Of a DNA stretch of 64,000 nt, positions 41,255-49,706 are shown one piece after another. The stretch's first letter is position 1. Each line of letters opens with the position of its first letter. Source of the DNA: Palsa-504 sp963806335 (GTDB lineage Bacteria; Actinomycetota; Actinomycetes; Streptosporangiales; Streptosporangiaceae); assembly GCA_963806335.1 (NCBI GenBank), contig CAWDXO010000021.1:62001-126000 (forward strand). Direction: 5' to 3'. The notes beneath the pieces were generated by a model. The model saw only the letters and a program-made list of their open reading frames with translations, was not told where the DNA came from and did no database searches. The translations under genes and the position numbers were made by a program.

Positions 41255-43191
41255 GCAACGTCAATTACGTCACGTTCACTATCGTGGTCGTCCTTTTCCT
41301 TGTCGTCACGCTGACCGGCTTCGCCGCAGCGCGATGGCGCCGGGCGGAAGACCCGATGCACTTGAACGAGTGGGCACTAGGCGGGCGCGGCTTCGGCACC
41401 TTCGTCGGCTGGTTCCTGATCGGCGGTGACCTTTATACCGCGTACACGTTCATCGCCGTGCCCGCGGCGGTGTTCGGCGCTGGCGCGGTGACGGGCTTCT
41501 TCGCCGTGTCGTACACCATCATCGTGTTCCCGATCGCTCTTATCTTCCTGCCCCGGCTGTGGTCGGTCGCCCGCGCGCATAACTACGTCACGCCAGCCGA
41601 CTTCGTCCGCGGCCGGTACGGGTCACGCGGCCTGTCGCTCGCCATGGCCTTTACCGGCATCCTCGCGCTGCTGCCCTACATCGCCCTGCAGCTAGTGGGC
41701 ATCCAGGCCGTCCTCACCGTGATGGGCGTCGGCACCTCCTCGACCAGCACATTCATCAAGGACCTGCCGCTGTTCATCGCGTTCCTCGTACTCGCGATCT
41801 TCACCTACGTGTCCGGGCTCCGGGCACCCGCGCTGATCGCGTTTATCAAGGACACCCTGGTATACCTCATGGTTATCGTGGCCGTGCTCTACATCCCGTC
41901 CAGGGTCGGCGGCTGGGGACACGTCTTCGCGGTCGCCCAGACACACCTGAAGGCCATCAATCCGACCACGCACAAGCCAAACGGCGTGTTCATCCCCACC
42001 ACGAGCAATAGCCAGCTCGCATTCTCCACCCTGGCCCTCGGCTCGGCGCTGGCCCTGATGATCTACCCGCACTCGGTCACCGGCGTCCTGTCTACCAAAC
42101 GGCGCGACATCATCAAGCGCAACATGGCGCTGCTGCCGATCTACTCCATCATGCTTGGCTTCATCGCCCTGCTCGGTTATGTGGCGCTAGCCGATAAGAG
42201 GACGGTCGCGGACGTCAAGAAGGCGGACAACGCGCAGCTTGCGGTGCCGTACCTGTTCCAGCACATATTCCCCAGCTGGTTCACCGGGATCGCTTTCTCG
42301 GCTATCATCATCGGCGCGCTGGTCCCGGCCGCGATCATGGCCATCGCCGCCGCCAACCTATTCACACGCAACATCTTCAAGGAATTCTTGAAGCCTGACG
42401 CCAGTCCCAAGCTCGAGACGAGGGTCTCACAGTGGGGCTCGTTCGTGGTTAAGTTCGGAGCGCTGCTATTCGCGGTCTCACTGCCGCACACCTTCTCCAT
42501 CAACTTGCAGTTGCTCGGCGGCATCTGGATCTTGCAGACCTTCCCGTCGCTGGTCTTCGGCCTGTTCACCCGATGGTTCCACCGCTATGCCCTGCTCCTA
42601 GGCTGGCTGGCCGGCATGGTCTTCGGCACGATCGCCGCTTACAAGGTGGCGACTCCGACCGCGTCCCACTGGGCTGGGTCCGTAGACATCGAGTTCGGCC
42701 ATACCGTCTACATCGGCCTGTCCGCGATCATCATCAACATCGCGATCTCGGTGATCCTGACCCTCATCTTCAAGGCGGCGAGGGTTCCCGAGGGCCACGA
42801 CGAGACCCGGCCCCACCAGTACACAGCCGACGCGGCCGAAGCCCCCGCCGCCGTGCCCTCCGGCGTCAGCGTAGGCAGCACGGGAGCGGCCGCGGATTTA
42901 CCTTCTGACTGGCGATTATCCCGAGTCCGCTCCCTCCGAAGATGTCCCAGGCTCAAGGCGCGTGAGGTCGTCTTTGCTCCGGGTGCTCCCGTTCGCTGCG
43001 GACGATGCGGGCATTGGCGAATCGCAACTGCCCGCATAATGAAATGGAAGGCAGCCAGAACAGGTCGGGCAAGCATCTCGGCCAGCTCCCGGCCGGATGT
43101 GACCTACTGGCTGGTAACCTACCTTCTGTGGTGCGGATATCCGGGCATGGCGGCCTGCACGCCATCGAGGTCGCACGGCGGTTTGGCGTGA
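41251..43191 (+). CDS. Sodium:solute symporter family protein (MctP-like) with atypical C-terminal extension
   Basis: A 646-residue transporter. Residues 1-515 hold 13 or so helices with SSS-family segments WALGGRGFGTFVGWFLIGGDLYTAYTF, YVTPADFVRGRYGSRGL, LVPAAIMAIAAANLFTRNIFKEF and the final ISVILTLIFKAAR. It should import monocarboxylates or related compounds with Na+. After about residue 535 the chain continues for roughly 110 residues of Arg/Cys-containing sequence (RCPRLKAREVVF, RCGRCGHWR) unlike any symporter and overlaps the next gene by 64 nt; the native stop has probably been lost. GTG start coupled to the DUF3311 gene. Confidence 0.88.
   Translation: MSNVNYVTFTIVVVLFLVVTLTGFAAARWRRAEDPMHLNEWALGGRGFGTFVGWFLIGGDLYTAYTFIAVPAAVFGAGAVTGFFAVSYTIIVFPIALIFLPRLWSVARAHNYVTPADFVRGRYGSRGLSLAMAFTGILALLPYIALQLVGIQAVLTVMGVGTSSTSTFIKDLPLFIAFLVLAIFTYVSGLRAPALIAFIKDTLVYLMVIVAVLYIPSRVGGWGHVFAVAQTHLKAINPTTHKPNGVFIPTTSNSQLAFSTLALGSALALMIYPHSVTGVLSTKRRDIIKRNMALLPIYSIMLGFIALLGYVALADKRTVADVKKADNAQLAVPYLFQHIFPSWFTGIAFSAIIIGALVPAAIMAIAAANLFTRNIFKEFLKPDASPKLETRVSQWGSFVVKFGALLFAVSLPHTFSINLQLLGGIWILQTFPSLVFGLFTRWFHRYALLLGWLAGMVFGTIAAYKVATPTASHWAGSVDIEFGHTVYIGLSAIIINIAISVILTLIFKAARVPEGHDETRPHQYTADAAEAPAAVPSGVSVGSTGAAADLPSDWRLSRVRSLRRCPRLKAREVVFAPGAPVRCGRCGHWRIATARIMKWKAARTGRASISASSRPDVTYWLVTYLLWCGYPGMAACTPSRSHGGLA
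43115..43120 (+). promoter_or_regulatory. -10 box of a leaderless ThDP-enzyme message
   Basis: TAACCT lies 7 nt before the GTG at 43128, inside the 3' extension of the symporter frame. Confidence 0.5.
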
Positions 43192-44765
43192 CGACGCTGT
43201 TCACGCTGTCCGGCGGGCACGTGTTCCCGCTCTACGACGCGGCGGTCAAGACCGACCCGCCGCTGCGCCTGGTGGACGTGCGGCACGAGCAGACCGCGGT
43301 GTTCGCGGCCGAGGCGACCGCGCGGCTGACCAGGACGGCCGGGCTGGCCGCGGTGACCGCGGGCCCGGGCGTCACCAACTCGGTCAGCGCGGTCACGACC
43401 GCCTGGTTCAACGGAGCGCCGGTCGTGCTGCTGGCCGGCCGCGCGTCTGACTCCCGCTGGGGCGCGGGCAGCCTGCAGGAGATCGACCATCCGCCGCTGC
43501 TCGCGCCGGTCACCAAGGCCGCGTTCACCGAGCACGAGACGGCGAAGGTCGCGGGATCGGTGGCGGAGGCTTTCCGGCTGGCGCTGAGCCCGCACCGCGG
43601 GCCGGTGTTCCTCGATATCTCGCTCGAGGCGATCTACGGGCAGGCCGAGGCGGACCGGCCAGCCGACGAAGCCCTGGACGTCCTGATCCCGGACGCGGCG
43701 GACGTCGAGCGGATCGCCGCGCTGCTGCGGGCGGCGCGGCGGCCGGTCCTCGTCCTGGGCTCCGACGTCTGGCTCGGCGGCGCCGAGGACGCGGCGCGGC
43801 AGGCCGCCGAGGAACTGCGCCTGCCCGTGATCGCCAACGGCCAGGCTCGCGGGGTGCTGCCCGCCGGCCATGAGCTGCTGGTCACCCGGGCCAGGTCAGC
43901 GGCGCTGCGGGAGGCTGACCTGGTCATCGTGGCGGGCACACCGCTGGACTTCCGGCTCGGGTACGGCTCGTTCGGCCCGAAGGAGGCGCCCGCGCAGGTA
44001 GTGCACGTGGCGGACGCGCCAGCCGGGATCGCGACGCACGCGCCGCTGGCGGCGTCGGCCGCGGGTGAAATGTCGGCGTTCTTTGCTCACCTGACGGCCG
44101 CGACCCCGGTGACCGGGGCCGACCCGGGCTGGGGACCGCGGCTGGCCGAAGCGGTCCGCGCCGTGCAGGCGGCCGATGCTCCGCTGCTGGCCAGCGACGC
44201 TGAGCCGGTGCATCCCGCCCGCATCTACGGCGAGTTGCTCAAGGTCCTCGACGACGACGCGGTCGTCATCGGCGACGGCGGCGATTTCGTCTCGTTCGCC
44301 GGAAAGTACGTCGAGCCCAGACGCCCCGGCGGCTGGCTCGATCCCGGGCCGTTCGGGTGCCTGGGCACCGGCCTCGGCTACGCGATCGCGGCCCGGATCG
44401 CTCGGCCATCCGCGCAGGTCGTCCTGCTGCTCGGCGACGGGGCGGCCGGCTTGTCGCTGATGGACGCCGACACGCTGGTCCGGCACCGGCTGCCGGTGGT
44501 CATCGTCTGCGGGAACAACGCCGGCTGGGGCCTGGAGCGGCACCCGATGCGTGCCCTCTACGGTTACGACGTCGCCGCCGACCTGCAGCCGGGCTGCCGA
44601 TACGACGAGGTGGTCCGCGCCCTCGGCGGCGCGGGCGAACTCGTCACCGCGCCCGCCGCGATCGGCCCGGCCCTGCGCCGCGCCTTCGCCGCGAACACTC
44701 CCTACCTGGTCAACGTGGTCACCGATGCCGAGATCGCTTACCCGAGGTCAACCGCCGGGCTCTAG
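43128..44765 (+). CDS. Thiamine-diphosphate enzyme, acetolactate synthase/IlvG-like
   Basis: A 545-residue ThDP enzyme. The N-terminal domain has FTLSGGHVFPLYDA and the catalytic Glu in DVRHEQTAVFAAEA; the C-terminal ThDP site is VVLLLGDGAAGLSLMDADTLVRHRLPVVIVCGNNAGWG (GDG...NN). The pattern is closest to mycobacterial IlvG and to 2-hydroxyacyl-CoA lyase-type proteins, not to the main IlvB, so a carboligase or lyase on another 2-oxo or hydroxyacyl substrate is possible. No small regulatory subunit is nearby. The upstream extension of the frame lacks homology; the GTG at 43128 fits. Confidence 0.87.
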   Translation: MVRISGHGGLHAIEVARRFGVTTLFTLSGGHVFPLYDAAVKTDPPLRLVDVRHEQTAVFAAEATARLTRTAGLAAVTAGPGVTNSVSAVTTAWFNGAPVVLLAGRASDSRWGAGSLQEIDHPPLLAPVTKAAFTEHETAKVAGSVAEAFRLALSPHRGPVFLDISLEAIYGQAEADRPADEALDVLIPDAADVERIAALLRAARRPVLVLGSDVWLGGAEDAARQAAEELRLPVIANGQARGVLPAGHELLVTRARSAALREADLVIVAGTPLDFRLGYGSFGPKEAPAQVVHVADAPAGIATHAPLAASAAGEMSAFFAHLTAATPVTGADPGWGPRLAEAVRAVQAADAPLLASDAEPVHPARIYGELLKVLDDDAVVIGDGGDFVSFAGKYVEPRRPGGWLDPGPFGCLGTGLGYAIAARIARPSAQVVLLLGDGAAGLSLMDADTLVRHRLPVVIVCGNNAGWGLERHPMRALYGYDVAADLQPGCRYDEVVRALGGAGELVTAPAAIGPALRRAFAANTPYLVNVVTDAEIAYPRSTAGL

Positions 44766-44775
44766 CGGGTGCCGG

Positions 44776-44988
44776 TCAGGAGATGACGGCGATCAGGTCG
44801 CCCTCCTGGACCACATCGCCCTCGGCGACGTGCATCTTGGCGACCACGCCCGGCCCTTCGGCCAGGACCGGGATCTCCATCTTCATCGACTCGAGGATCA
44901 CCAGGGTGTCACCGTCGTCGACGTGATCGCCTTCCGCCGCGACGACCTTCCACACGTTCGCGACCATCTCCGCGCGGACCTCAGCCAC
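44776..44988 (-). CDS. Small biotinyl/lipoyl carrier protein (TB7.3-like)
   Basis: A 70-residue single biotinyl domain with the modified Lys in LVILESMKMEIPVLAEGPG. It is the counterpart of the mycobacterial biotinylated protein TB7.3 (Rv3221c), which sits in the same block between pdtaS and rsrA-sigR. It lies 28 nt after a biotin carboxylase gene on the same strand, so it is the likely biotin acceptor. No carboxyltransferase is encoded here. Confidence 0.93.
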   Translation of the reverse strand: MAEVRAEMVANVWKVVAAEGDHVDDGDTLVILESMKMEIPVLAEGPGVVAKMHVAEGDVVQEGDLIAVIS

Positions 44989-45016
44989 CGGTGACTCCTT
45001 CTTCTTCGGGCACCAG

Positions 45017-46369
45017 CTACGCGTGACGCAGCTTGCTTACCAGGGACGTATCGTAGTCCCCCCGGATGAACTCCGGGCTGGCCAGCAGTTCGGCGTGAAA
45101 GGGCAGGTTATTCTTCGGGCCCGCGATACGGAAGGCGGCGACCGCCTGCCTGGCCCGCTCGAGAGCCTGATCACGGTCGGCGCCGTAGACGCAGAGCTTG
45201 GCCAGCAGCGGGTCGTAGAACGGCGTGACAGTGTTGCCCGCCCGATAGCCGGAGTCCACCCGCACCCCCTCCCCCGAGGGTTCGTCCCAGGCACTTATCC
45301 GGCCCGGTCCGGGCAGGAACCGGACCGGGTCCTCGGCGTAGACCCGCAACTCGAGCGCGTGCCCGGACGAGCGGACGGAATCCGGGTGGGCGGCGTCGAA
45401 GGAGGGCGGCTCGCCCGCGGCGATGAGGAACTGCTGCTCGACCAGATCGATGCCGGTGACAAGCTCGGTCACGGGGTGCTCGACCTGCAGCCGGGTGTTC
45501 ATCTCGAGAAAGACGAAGGAGCCGGCGTCGGCATCCACCAGGCACTCGACCGTCCCGGCTCCCTGATACCCCACCGCCTGCCCGGCCCGGACGGCCGCCG
45601 CGAGCATCCGCTCGCGCAGCCCGGCGGAAACACCCGGGGAAGGCGTCTCCTCCGCGACCTTCTGGTGCCGCCGCTGCACCGAGCAGTCACGTTCGCCGAG
45701 CGCGAGCACGCGGCCGTCCGCCAGCCCGAGGATCTGCACCTCGACGTGACGAGCGTGCTCGACGTAGCGCTCGATCAGGATCTCCGGCGAGCCGAAGAAC
45801 CGCTCCGCGCGCGACCTAGCCGTCTCGAAGGCCGCCCGGAGGTCGGCGGGGCCTGCGGCCACGCCCATGCCGATCCCGCCGCCGCCGGCCGACGCCTTGA
45901 CCATGACGGGATAGCCGATCCGCTCCGCCTCGGCGAGCGCCGCGATCACGTCGGTGACGGGCTCCCGGCTGCCCGGCGACACCGGGACCCCGGCCGCCTC
46001 CATCAGGTTCCTGGCCCGGATCTTGTCACCCATCTGCTCGATCGCGGCGGGATCCGGCCCCACCCAGGTCAGGCCCGCGCCGATGACCTGGCGGGCGAAG
46101 TCCGCGTTCTCGGCGAGGAAACCGTAACCCGGATGCACCGCCGCGGCTCCGGTCTTGCGGGCGGCGCCGATGATGGCCGCGACGTCCAGGTAGCTGCGGG
46201 CGGGCGGGGCCGGGCCGAGGTGCACCGCGTCATCCGCCTCGCTGACGTACGGCAGGTCCGCGTCCGCGTCGGAGTACACCGCGATGGCCCGGATGCCCAT
46301 CCGGCGGGCCGTCCGTATCACCCGCCTGGCGATCTCGGCACGGTTGGCGACAAGCACCGAATCGAACAT
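45017..46369 (-). CDS. Biotin carboxylase subunit (acetyl/propionyl-CoA carboxylase type)
   Basis: A 450-residue ATP-grasp biotin carboxylase. It has the N-terminal VLVANRAEIARRVIRTARRMG, GYGFLAENADFA, the glycine-rich ATP loop KASAGGGGIGMG, the RDCSVQRRHQKVAEE segment and the catalytic FLEMNTRLQVEHPVTE. The length matches free-standing AccC, without fused BCCP. The adjacent small biotinyl protein completes a two-part carboxylation half; the acyl carrier or other acceptor is unknown. A TAGGCT box 6 nt before the ATG suggests a leaderless start. Confidence 0.93.
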   Translation of the reverse strand: MFDSVLVANRAEIARRVIRTARRMGIRAIAVYSDADADLPYVSEADDAVHLGPAPPARSYLDVAAIIGAARKTGAAAVHPGYGFLAENADFARQVIGAGLTWVGPDPAAIEQMGDKIRARNLMEAAGVPVSPGSREPVTDVIAALAEAERIGYPVMVKASAGGGGIGMGVAAGPADLRAAFETARSRAERFFGSPEILIERYVEHARHVEVQILGLADGRVLALGERDCSVQRRHQKVAEETPSPGVSAGLRERMLAAAVRAGQAVGYQGAGTVECLVDADAGSFVFLEMNTRLQVEHPVTELVTGIDLVEQQFLIAAGEPPSFDAAHPDSVRSSGHALELRVYAEDPVRFLPGPGRISAWDEPSGEGVRVDSGYRAGNTVTPFYDPLLAKLCVYGADRDQALERARQAVAAFRIAGPKNNLPFHAELLASPEFIRGDYDTSLVSKLRHA

Positions 46370-46375
46370 CAGGCC

Positions 46376-46381
46376 AGCCTA
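46376..46381 (-). promoter_or_regulatory. -10 box of a leaderless biotin carboxylase message
   Basis: TAGGCT on the minus strand lies 6 nt before the ATG at 46369. There is no ribosome site. Confidence 0.5.
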
Positions 46382-46389
46382 TCCCCCCT

Positions 46390-47748
46390 TCACATCTGCA
46401 TGACCGACCTGCGGTTCACGACCCGGCTGAGGGCCTCGACCGCGTTCGGATCGTACTCACTGGCGGTGTCCAGCCGGAGCTGCTGCACCGCCGCCGCCGC
46501 CCGGCCGGGATCCAGCGAGCTGCCCACAATGTCGTCGAAGGCATTGGCCGCCTTGATGATACGGCTGCTCATGGGCGGCCCGGACGGCACGGCGGGGCGG
46601 ACATGAGGGGCGGGGGCGTGAGAGCGGGGGGCGTGCGGCACGTAACCATCGGGCCCGCCGTTGACGTCACGGTACGGCTCGTTCTGCCGGCGCACGATCT
46701 CGGCGACGGCGCCGAGGACCTGCGCCTGCTGGATCACCTCGGCGCCAAGCTCGGCGATGCGCTGCTGATCCTGGCAGGAGACGAAGATGGTAGCCCCGCC
46801 CGAGATCGGGTCGTGCAGCGAGAGCTGCCCGATGTCGTGCATGAGCGCCGCGTATTCCAGCTCGAGCAGCTGCGGCTCATGGATACCGAGCTCCCGGCCG
46901 ATGGCGACGGCGAGCTTGGCGACCCGTTCGGAATGGCCGGGTTCCACGTAGCCGCCGATCTCGGTGACCCGGGCCAGCGCCCGTACGGTCTGCAGGTAGG
47001 TCGCCCGGATCCCGGCGTACCGGCGGAACGCGACCTGGGTGACGAGCAGCGGGGCGGTGAACACGGCCAGCGCCGCCAGCCCCATCACCTCCGCGGCGAA
47101 CGCGATGAGCAGGGCCGAGGCCGCGACCGCGGCGCCCAGCGGGAGCTGAACGCGCATCTCGTCGACTAGCGCCACGTCGAACCGGGCCCGCTGCTCGTCC
47201 ACCCGCAGCAGGGCGGTGAGCACCGCCTCGAGCAGCACCGCGACGATAGCCAGGGAGGTCATCAGCGAAAAGGCGAGGCCCCAGTGCCTGACGACGGCGG
47301 CGTTCCCGGCTAGCGGGCGGAATATGTAGGCGACACACGCGACGCAGAGCAGCCGCGAGGCCATGCCGCTCACCCGGGCGGGCCGGCCGACGGCCAGGTG
47401 CGGCAGCGCACCGATGATCATCGCGATCGTGGTGACCGTGACCACCTGCTGCGCGCTGTACACACCCGGATGCGTGCCGACCCGGATGAGCAGGGCGTAG
47501 GCGAGGGCTCCGGCGAACCCGATCGGGGCCGACTCGCGGTCGCCCGGCAGGTTCAGCCGCAGGACCTCGCCGAACGCGATCAGAACGCCGAACGCGACCG
47601 CGGTGCGGACATCGCGCAGGCCCGCCGCCGCGGTCTGCGCCACCGAGGCCACGAGCCACACGCCGGCCGCCACCACGAGCAGCAGCTGCCCGGAATCCCG
47701 CACCTGCCAGGGATACCTGCGCAGCTCGTGTCGTCGTTCGGTCATCAC
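46390..47748 (-). CDS. Membrane HD-domain phosphohydrolase, degenerate HD-GYP
   Basis: A 452-residue protein with about seven N-terminal helices (residues 20-250) and a cytoplasmic HD domain: GHSERVAKLAVAIG and ALMHDIGQLSLHDP carry the HD metal ligands. The GYP loop is replaced by EPYRDVNGGPDGY plus a His/Pro-rich insert (HAPRSHAPAPHVRPA), so cyclic-di-GMP hydrolysis may be lost or altered. It follows the intact HD-GYP gene by about 5 nt in the same direction, so they form a paralogous pair in one operon. The start may be GTG 47748 or ATG 47745. Confidence 0.85.
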   Translation of the reverse strand: MMTERRHELRRYPWQVRDSGQLLLVVAAGVWLVASVAQTAAAGLRDVRTAVAFGVLIAFGEVLRLNLPGDRESAPIGFAGALAYALLIRVGTHPGVYSAQQVVTVTTIAMIIGALPHLAVGRPARVSGMASRLLCVACVAYIFRPLAGNAAVVRHWGLAFSLMTSLAIVAVLLEAVLTALLRVDEQRARFDVALVDEMRVQLPLGAAVAASALLIAFAAEVMGLAALAVFTAPLLVTQVAFRRYAGIRATYLQTVRALARVTEIGGYVEPGHSERVAKLAVAIGRELGIHEPQLLELEYAALMHDIGQLSLHDPISGGATIFVSCQDQQRIAELGAEVIQQAQVLGAVAEIVRRQNEPYRDVNGGPDGYVPHAPRSHAPAPHVRPAVPSGPPMSSRIIKAANAFDDIVGSSLDPGRAAAAVQQLRLDTASEYDPNAVEALSRVVNRRSVMQM

Positions 47749-47752
47749 GGTC

Positions 47753-49096
47753 TCAGCGGCTATCGCTCACCCGCAGTGGCGCGCCGGGGTCATCGTGATC
47801 CCGCGCCGGTACGGCCAGCTCGTCGGCCACCAGGACGGGCGGCTCGGGACGCAGCCAGCCGTCACGTTTGAGCGCGGCCACGAAAGCGTCGACGAAGGCC
47901 GGGTCGAACTGCGTGCCCGACCATTTCCTCAGCTCGGCGAGCGCCTCGTCGACCGGGCGTGCCCCGCGGTAGGAGCGGGTGGAGGTCATCGAATCGAAGG
48001 CGTCGGCGACCGCGAGCACCCGGGCGAACTCGGGGATCTCGTCGCCGGCCAGCCCCATCGGATAGCCGCGGCCGTCGATCCGCTCGTGATGATGCATGAT
48101 CCCGGCCAGGGCCTCGTCCAGGAAGCCGATCTCCCGGACGATATCCAGCCCGCGTATCGGATGCAGCTGGATGGCCGCATACTCCTCCTCGGTCAGTTTC
48201 CCCGTCTTCTGCAGTACCTTGGTCGGCACGCCGAGCTTGCCGACGTCATGCAGCATGCCCGCGTACCTGATCGCCTCCACGCGGTCGCCCCGCATGCCGA
48301 TCTCGCGGGCGATCATGACCGACCCGCGGGATACCCGGTCGCTGTGGCCGCGGGTATAGAAGTCTTTGGTCTCGACCGCCTGGCACAGCGCGCCCACCGT
48401 GGCTTCGTAGGCCCGTTGCTGCTCCGCGAACTGCGCGACCGCCCAGCGCGCAACGAACAGCGGGATCAGGACCAGCAGCGGCGCGAACACCCCGACCACG
48501 CTCCACAGCGCGGCGATGAGCAGGCCGAACGCCCCGTAACCCAGGTCGGAGAACAGCAATCGCGCCACCTCCGCGTAGGAGGCCCGCGCCATGCCCTCGG
48601 CCTTGCGCGCGAGCCAGAGCACGCCGCCGAGCAGGCCGTGATTGACCACGACGTGGACGACCGCGGCGACGGCGAACGGCCAGATGATCTCCGGGAACGA
48701 ACTCGCGGTCAGCGGGCCGACATTTCCGTGCAGCGCGACGAAGACCCAGCCGGCCACGTAGGCGGTGAGGGCCATCATGCCGGTGTTGAACGCGCGCTGG
48801 GCCGGGGAGGGCCCGCGCCGCAGGCTGAACACGGTACAGGCGCCGACCAGGCCGGCGCCCACGGGCCCGACCAAGACGGCCGCGGCCAGCGTCGCGGTGG
48901 TATTAGCGGACCAGGAAAGATTTCCCGGTGACAAACGAGTCGCCGTCGACTCAGAAATGACGAGCAGCAAACCCAGGACAGCGATTTCGCGCCATGAATT
49001 CGCGGAGAACGTGAACGGACCTCGCGCGATAAGAACAACTGCTGCTACCACCACCGTGACGATGTAGAGCCGCGCGGCCCATGAGAGTCTAGCCAA
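47753..49096 (-). CDS. Membrane HD-GYP domain protein
   Basis: A 447-residue protein. Several membrane helices (residues 5-230) precede an HD-GYP domain with HSDRVSRGSVMIAREIG, GMLHDVGKLGVPTKVLQK, IMHHHERIDGRGYPMGLAGDEIPEFARVLAVADAFDSMTS in order, so HD and GYP motifs are both intact. It is probably a cyclic-di-GMP phosphodiesterase or another signalling phosphohydrolase. A TTG start with GAGGGGG 4 nt upstream is the best fit to the first helix. The gene lies between rsrA-sigR and the degenerate paralogue. Confidence 0.88.
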   Translation of the reverse strand: MARLSWAARLYIVTVVVAAVVLIARGPFTFSANSWREIAVLGLLLVISESTATRLSPGNLSWSANTTATLAAAVLVGPVGAGLVGACTVFSLRRGPSPAQRAFNTGMMALTAYVAGWVFVALHGNVGPLTASSFPEIIWPFAVAAVVHVVVNHGLLGGVLWLARKAEGMARASYAEVARLLFSDLGYGAFGLLIAALWSVVGVFAPLLVLIPLFVARWAVAQFAEQQRAYEATVGALCQAVETKDFYTRGHSDRVSRGSVMIAREIGMRGDRVEAIRYAGMLHDVGKLGVPTKVLQKTGKLTEEEYAAIQLHPIRGLDIVREIGFLDEALAGIMHHHERIDGRGYPMGLAGDEIPEFARVLAVADAFDSMTSTRSYRGARPVDEALAELRKWSGTQFDPAFVDAFVAALKRDGWLRPEPPVLVADELAVPARDHDDPGAPLRVSDSR

Positions 49097-49433
49097 GCTA
49101 CCCCCTCGCGGTCAGGGGTGTGCGACAAAAGCTATAAATCGGCGCAGTTACCCCCAGACAGTTCCCAAAGCGACAAGCGCGCATATGGAATCCGGCGCGG
49201 CCGCACACCGCGTAGATGTGACCTCACTACCTGGACGCATGACATCGACCTCCAAGTCACGACCGCCTCGTGCTCCCGGCAATCGTCCAAGGTCAAGGAT
49301 AACGTGGCCACAACACTTCTCGCAGGCCCAAATCTCACCGTGAAGTACTCGCGGGCGTGATTGTCACCATGGCGAATCCGGGCGAAACTTGCAACGCAAT
49401 TGTCACAGTCCGGGAGAATGAGGCAACCGCCTG
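49097..49433 (-). other. Spacer between the HD-GYP gene and rsrA
   Basis: In these 337 nt I find no coding frame with family character. The part near 49130-49160 is AT-rich (GCCGATTTATAGC on the minus strand) and probably holds the promoter of the HD-GYP operon; the rest contains nothing I can assign. Confidence 0.5.
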
Positions 49434-49706
49434 CTACTCAGCGAACTCGATAGTCGCGCGGACTTCCCTGATCCTGACGAGAATCTTCGCGCGCAGCTCG
49501 GCGGGCGCCGGGTCGCAGCCGCAGTGCTTTTGCACCACGCGTTTGACCACCTCTTCCAGGCCGTACTCGCGCAGGCAGGGACCGCACTCAGCCAGGTGCT
49601 GGCGGATCTTCGCGCAGTCCATGTCCGCCAGCTCGCCGTCGAGGTAGCCGTAGACCCGGTCCAGTACTTCTGCGCACGGCGTCTCGTGCGGGTTTCCGCA
49701 ACTCAT
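49434..49706 (-). CDS. rsrA: Mycothiol-system anti-sigma-R factor
   Basis: A 90-residue zinc-binding anti-sigma factor. Cys11, His37, Cys41 and Cys44 (TPCAEV, QHLAECGPC) have exactly the numbering of Streptomyces coelicolor RsrA, where they bind zinc and form the disulfide switch that releases sigma-R under thiol oxidation. The start overlaps the sigR stop, so the two are coupled and made in a fixed ratio. Confidence 0.95.
   Translation of the reverse strand: MSCGNPHETPCAEVLDRVYGYLDGELADMDCAKIRQHLAECGPCLREYGLEEVVKRVVQKHCGCDPAPAELRAKILVRIREVRATIEFAE

Noticed and set aside
49132..49338. 68-codon minus-strand frame between HD-GYP and rsrA genes
   Set aside because: No ribosome site, no family pattern, mixed codon use; more likely promoter-containing spacer.
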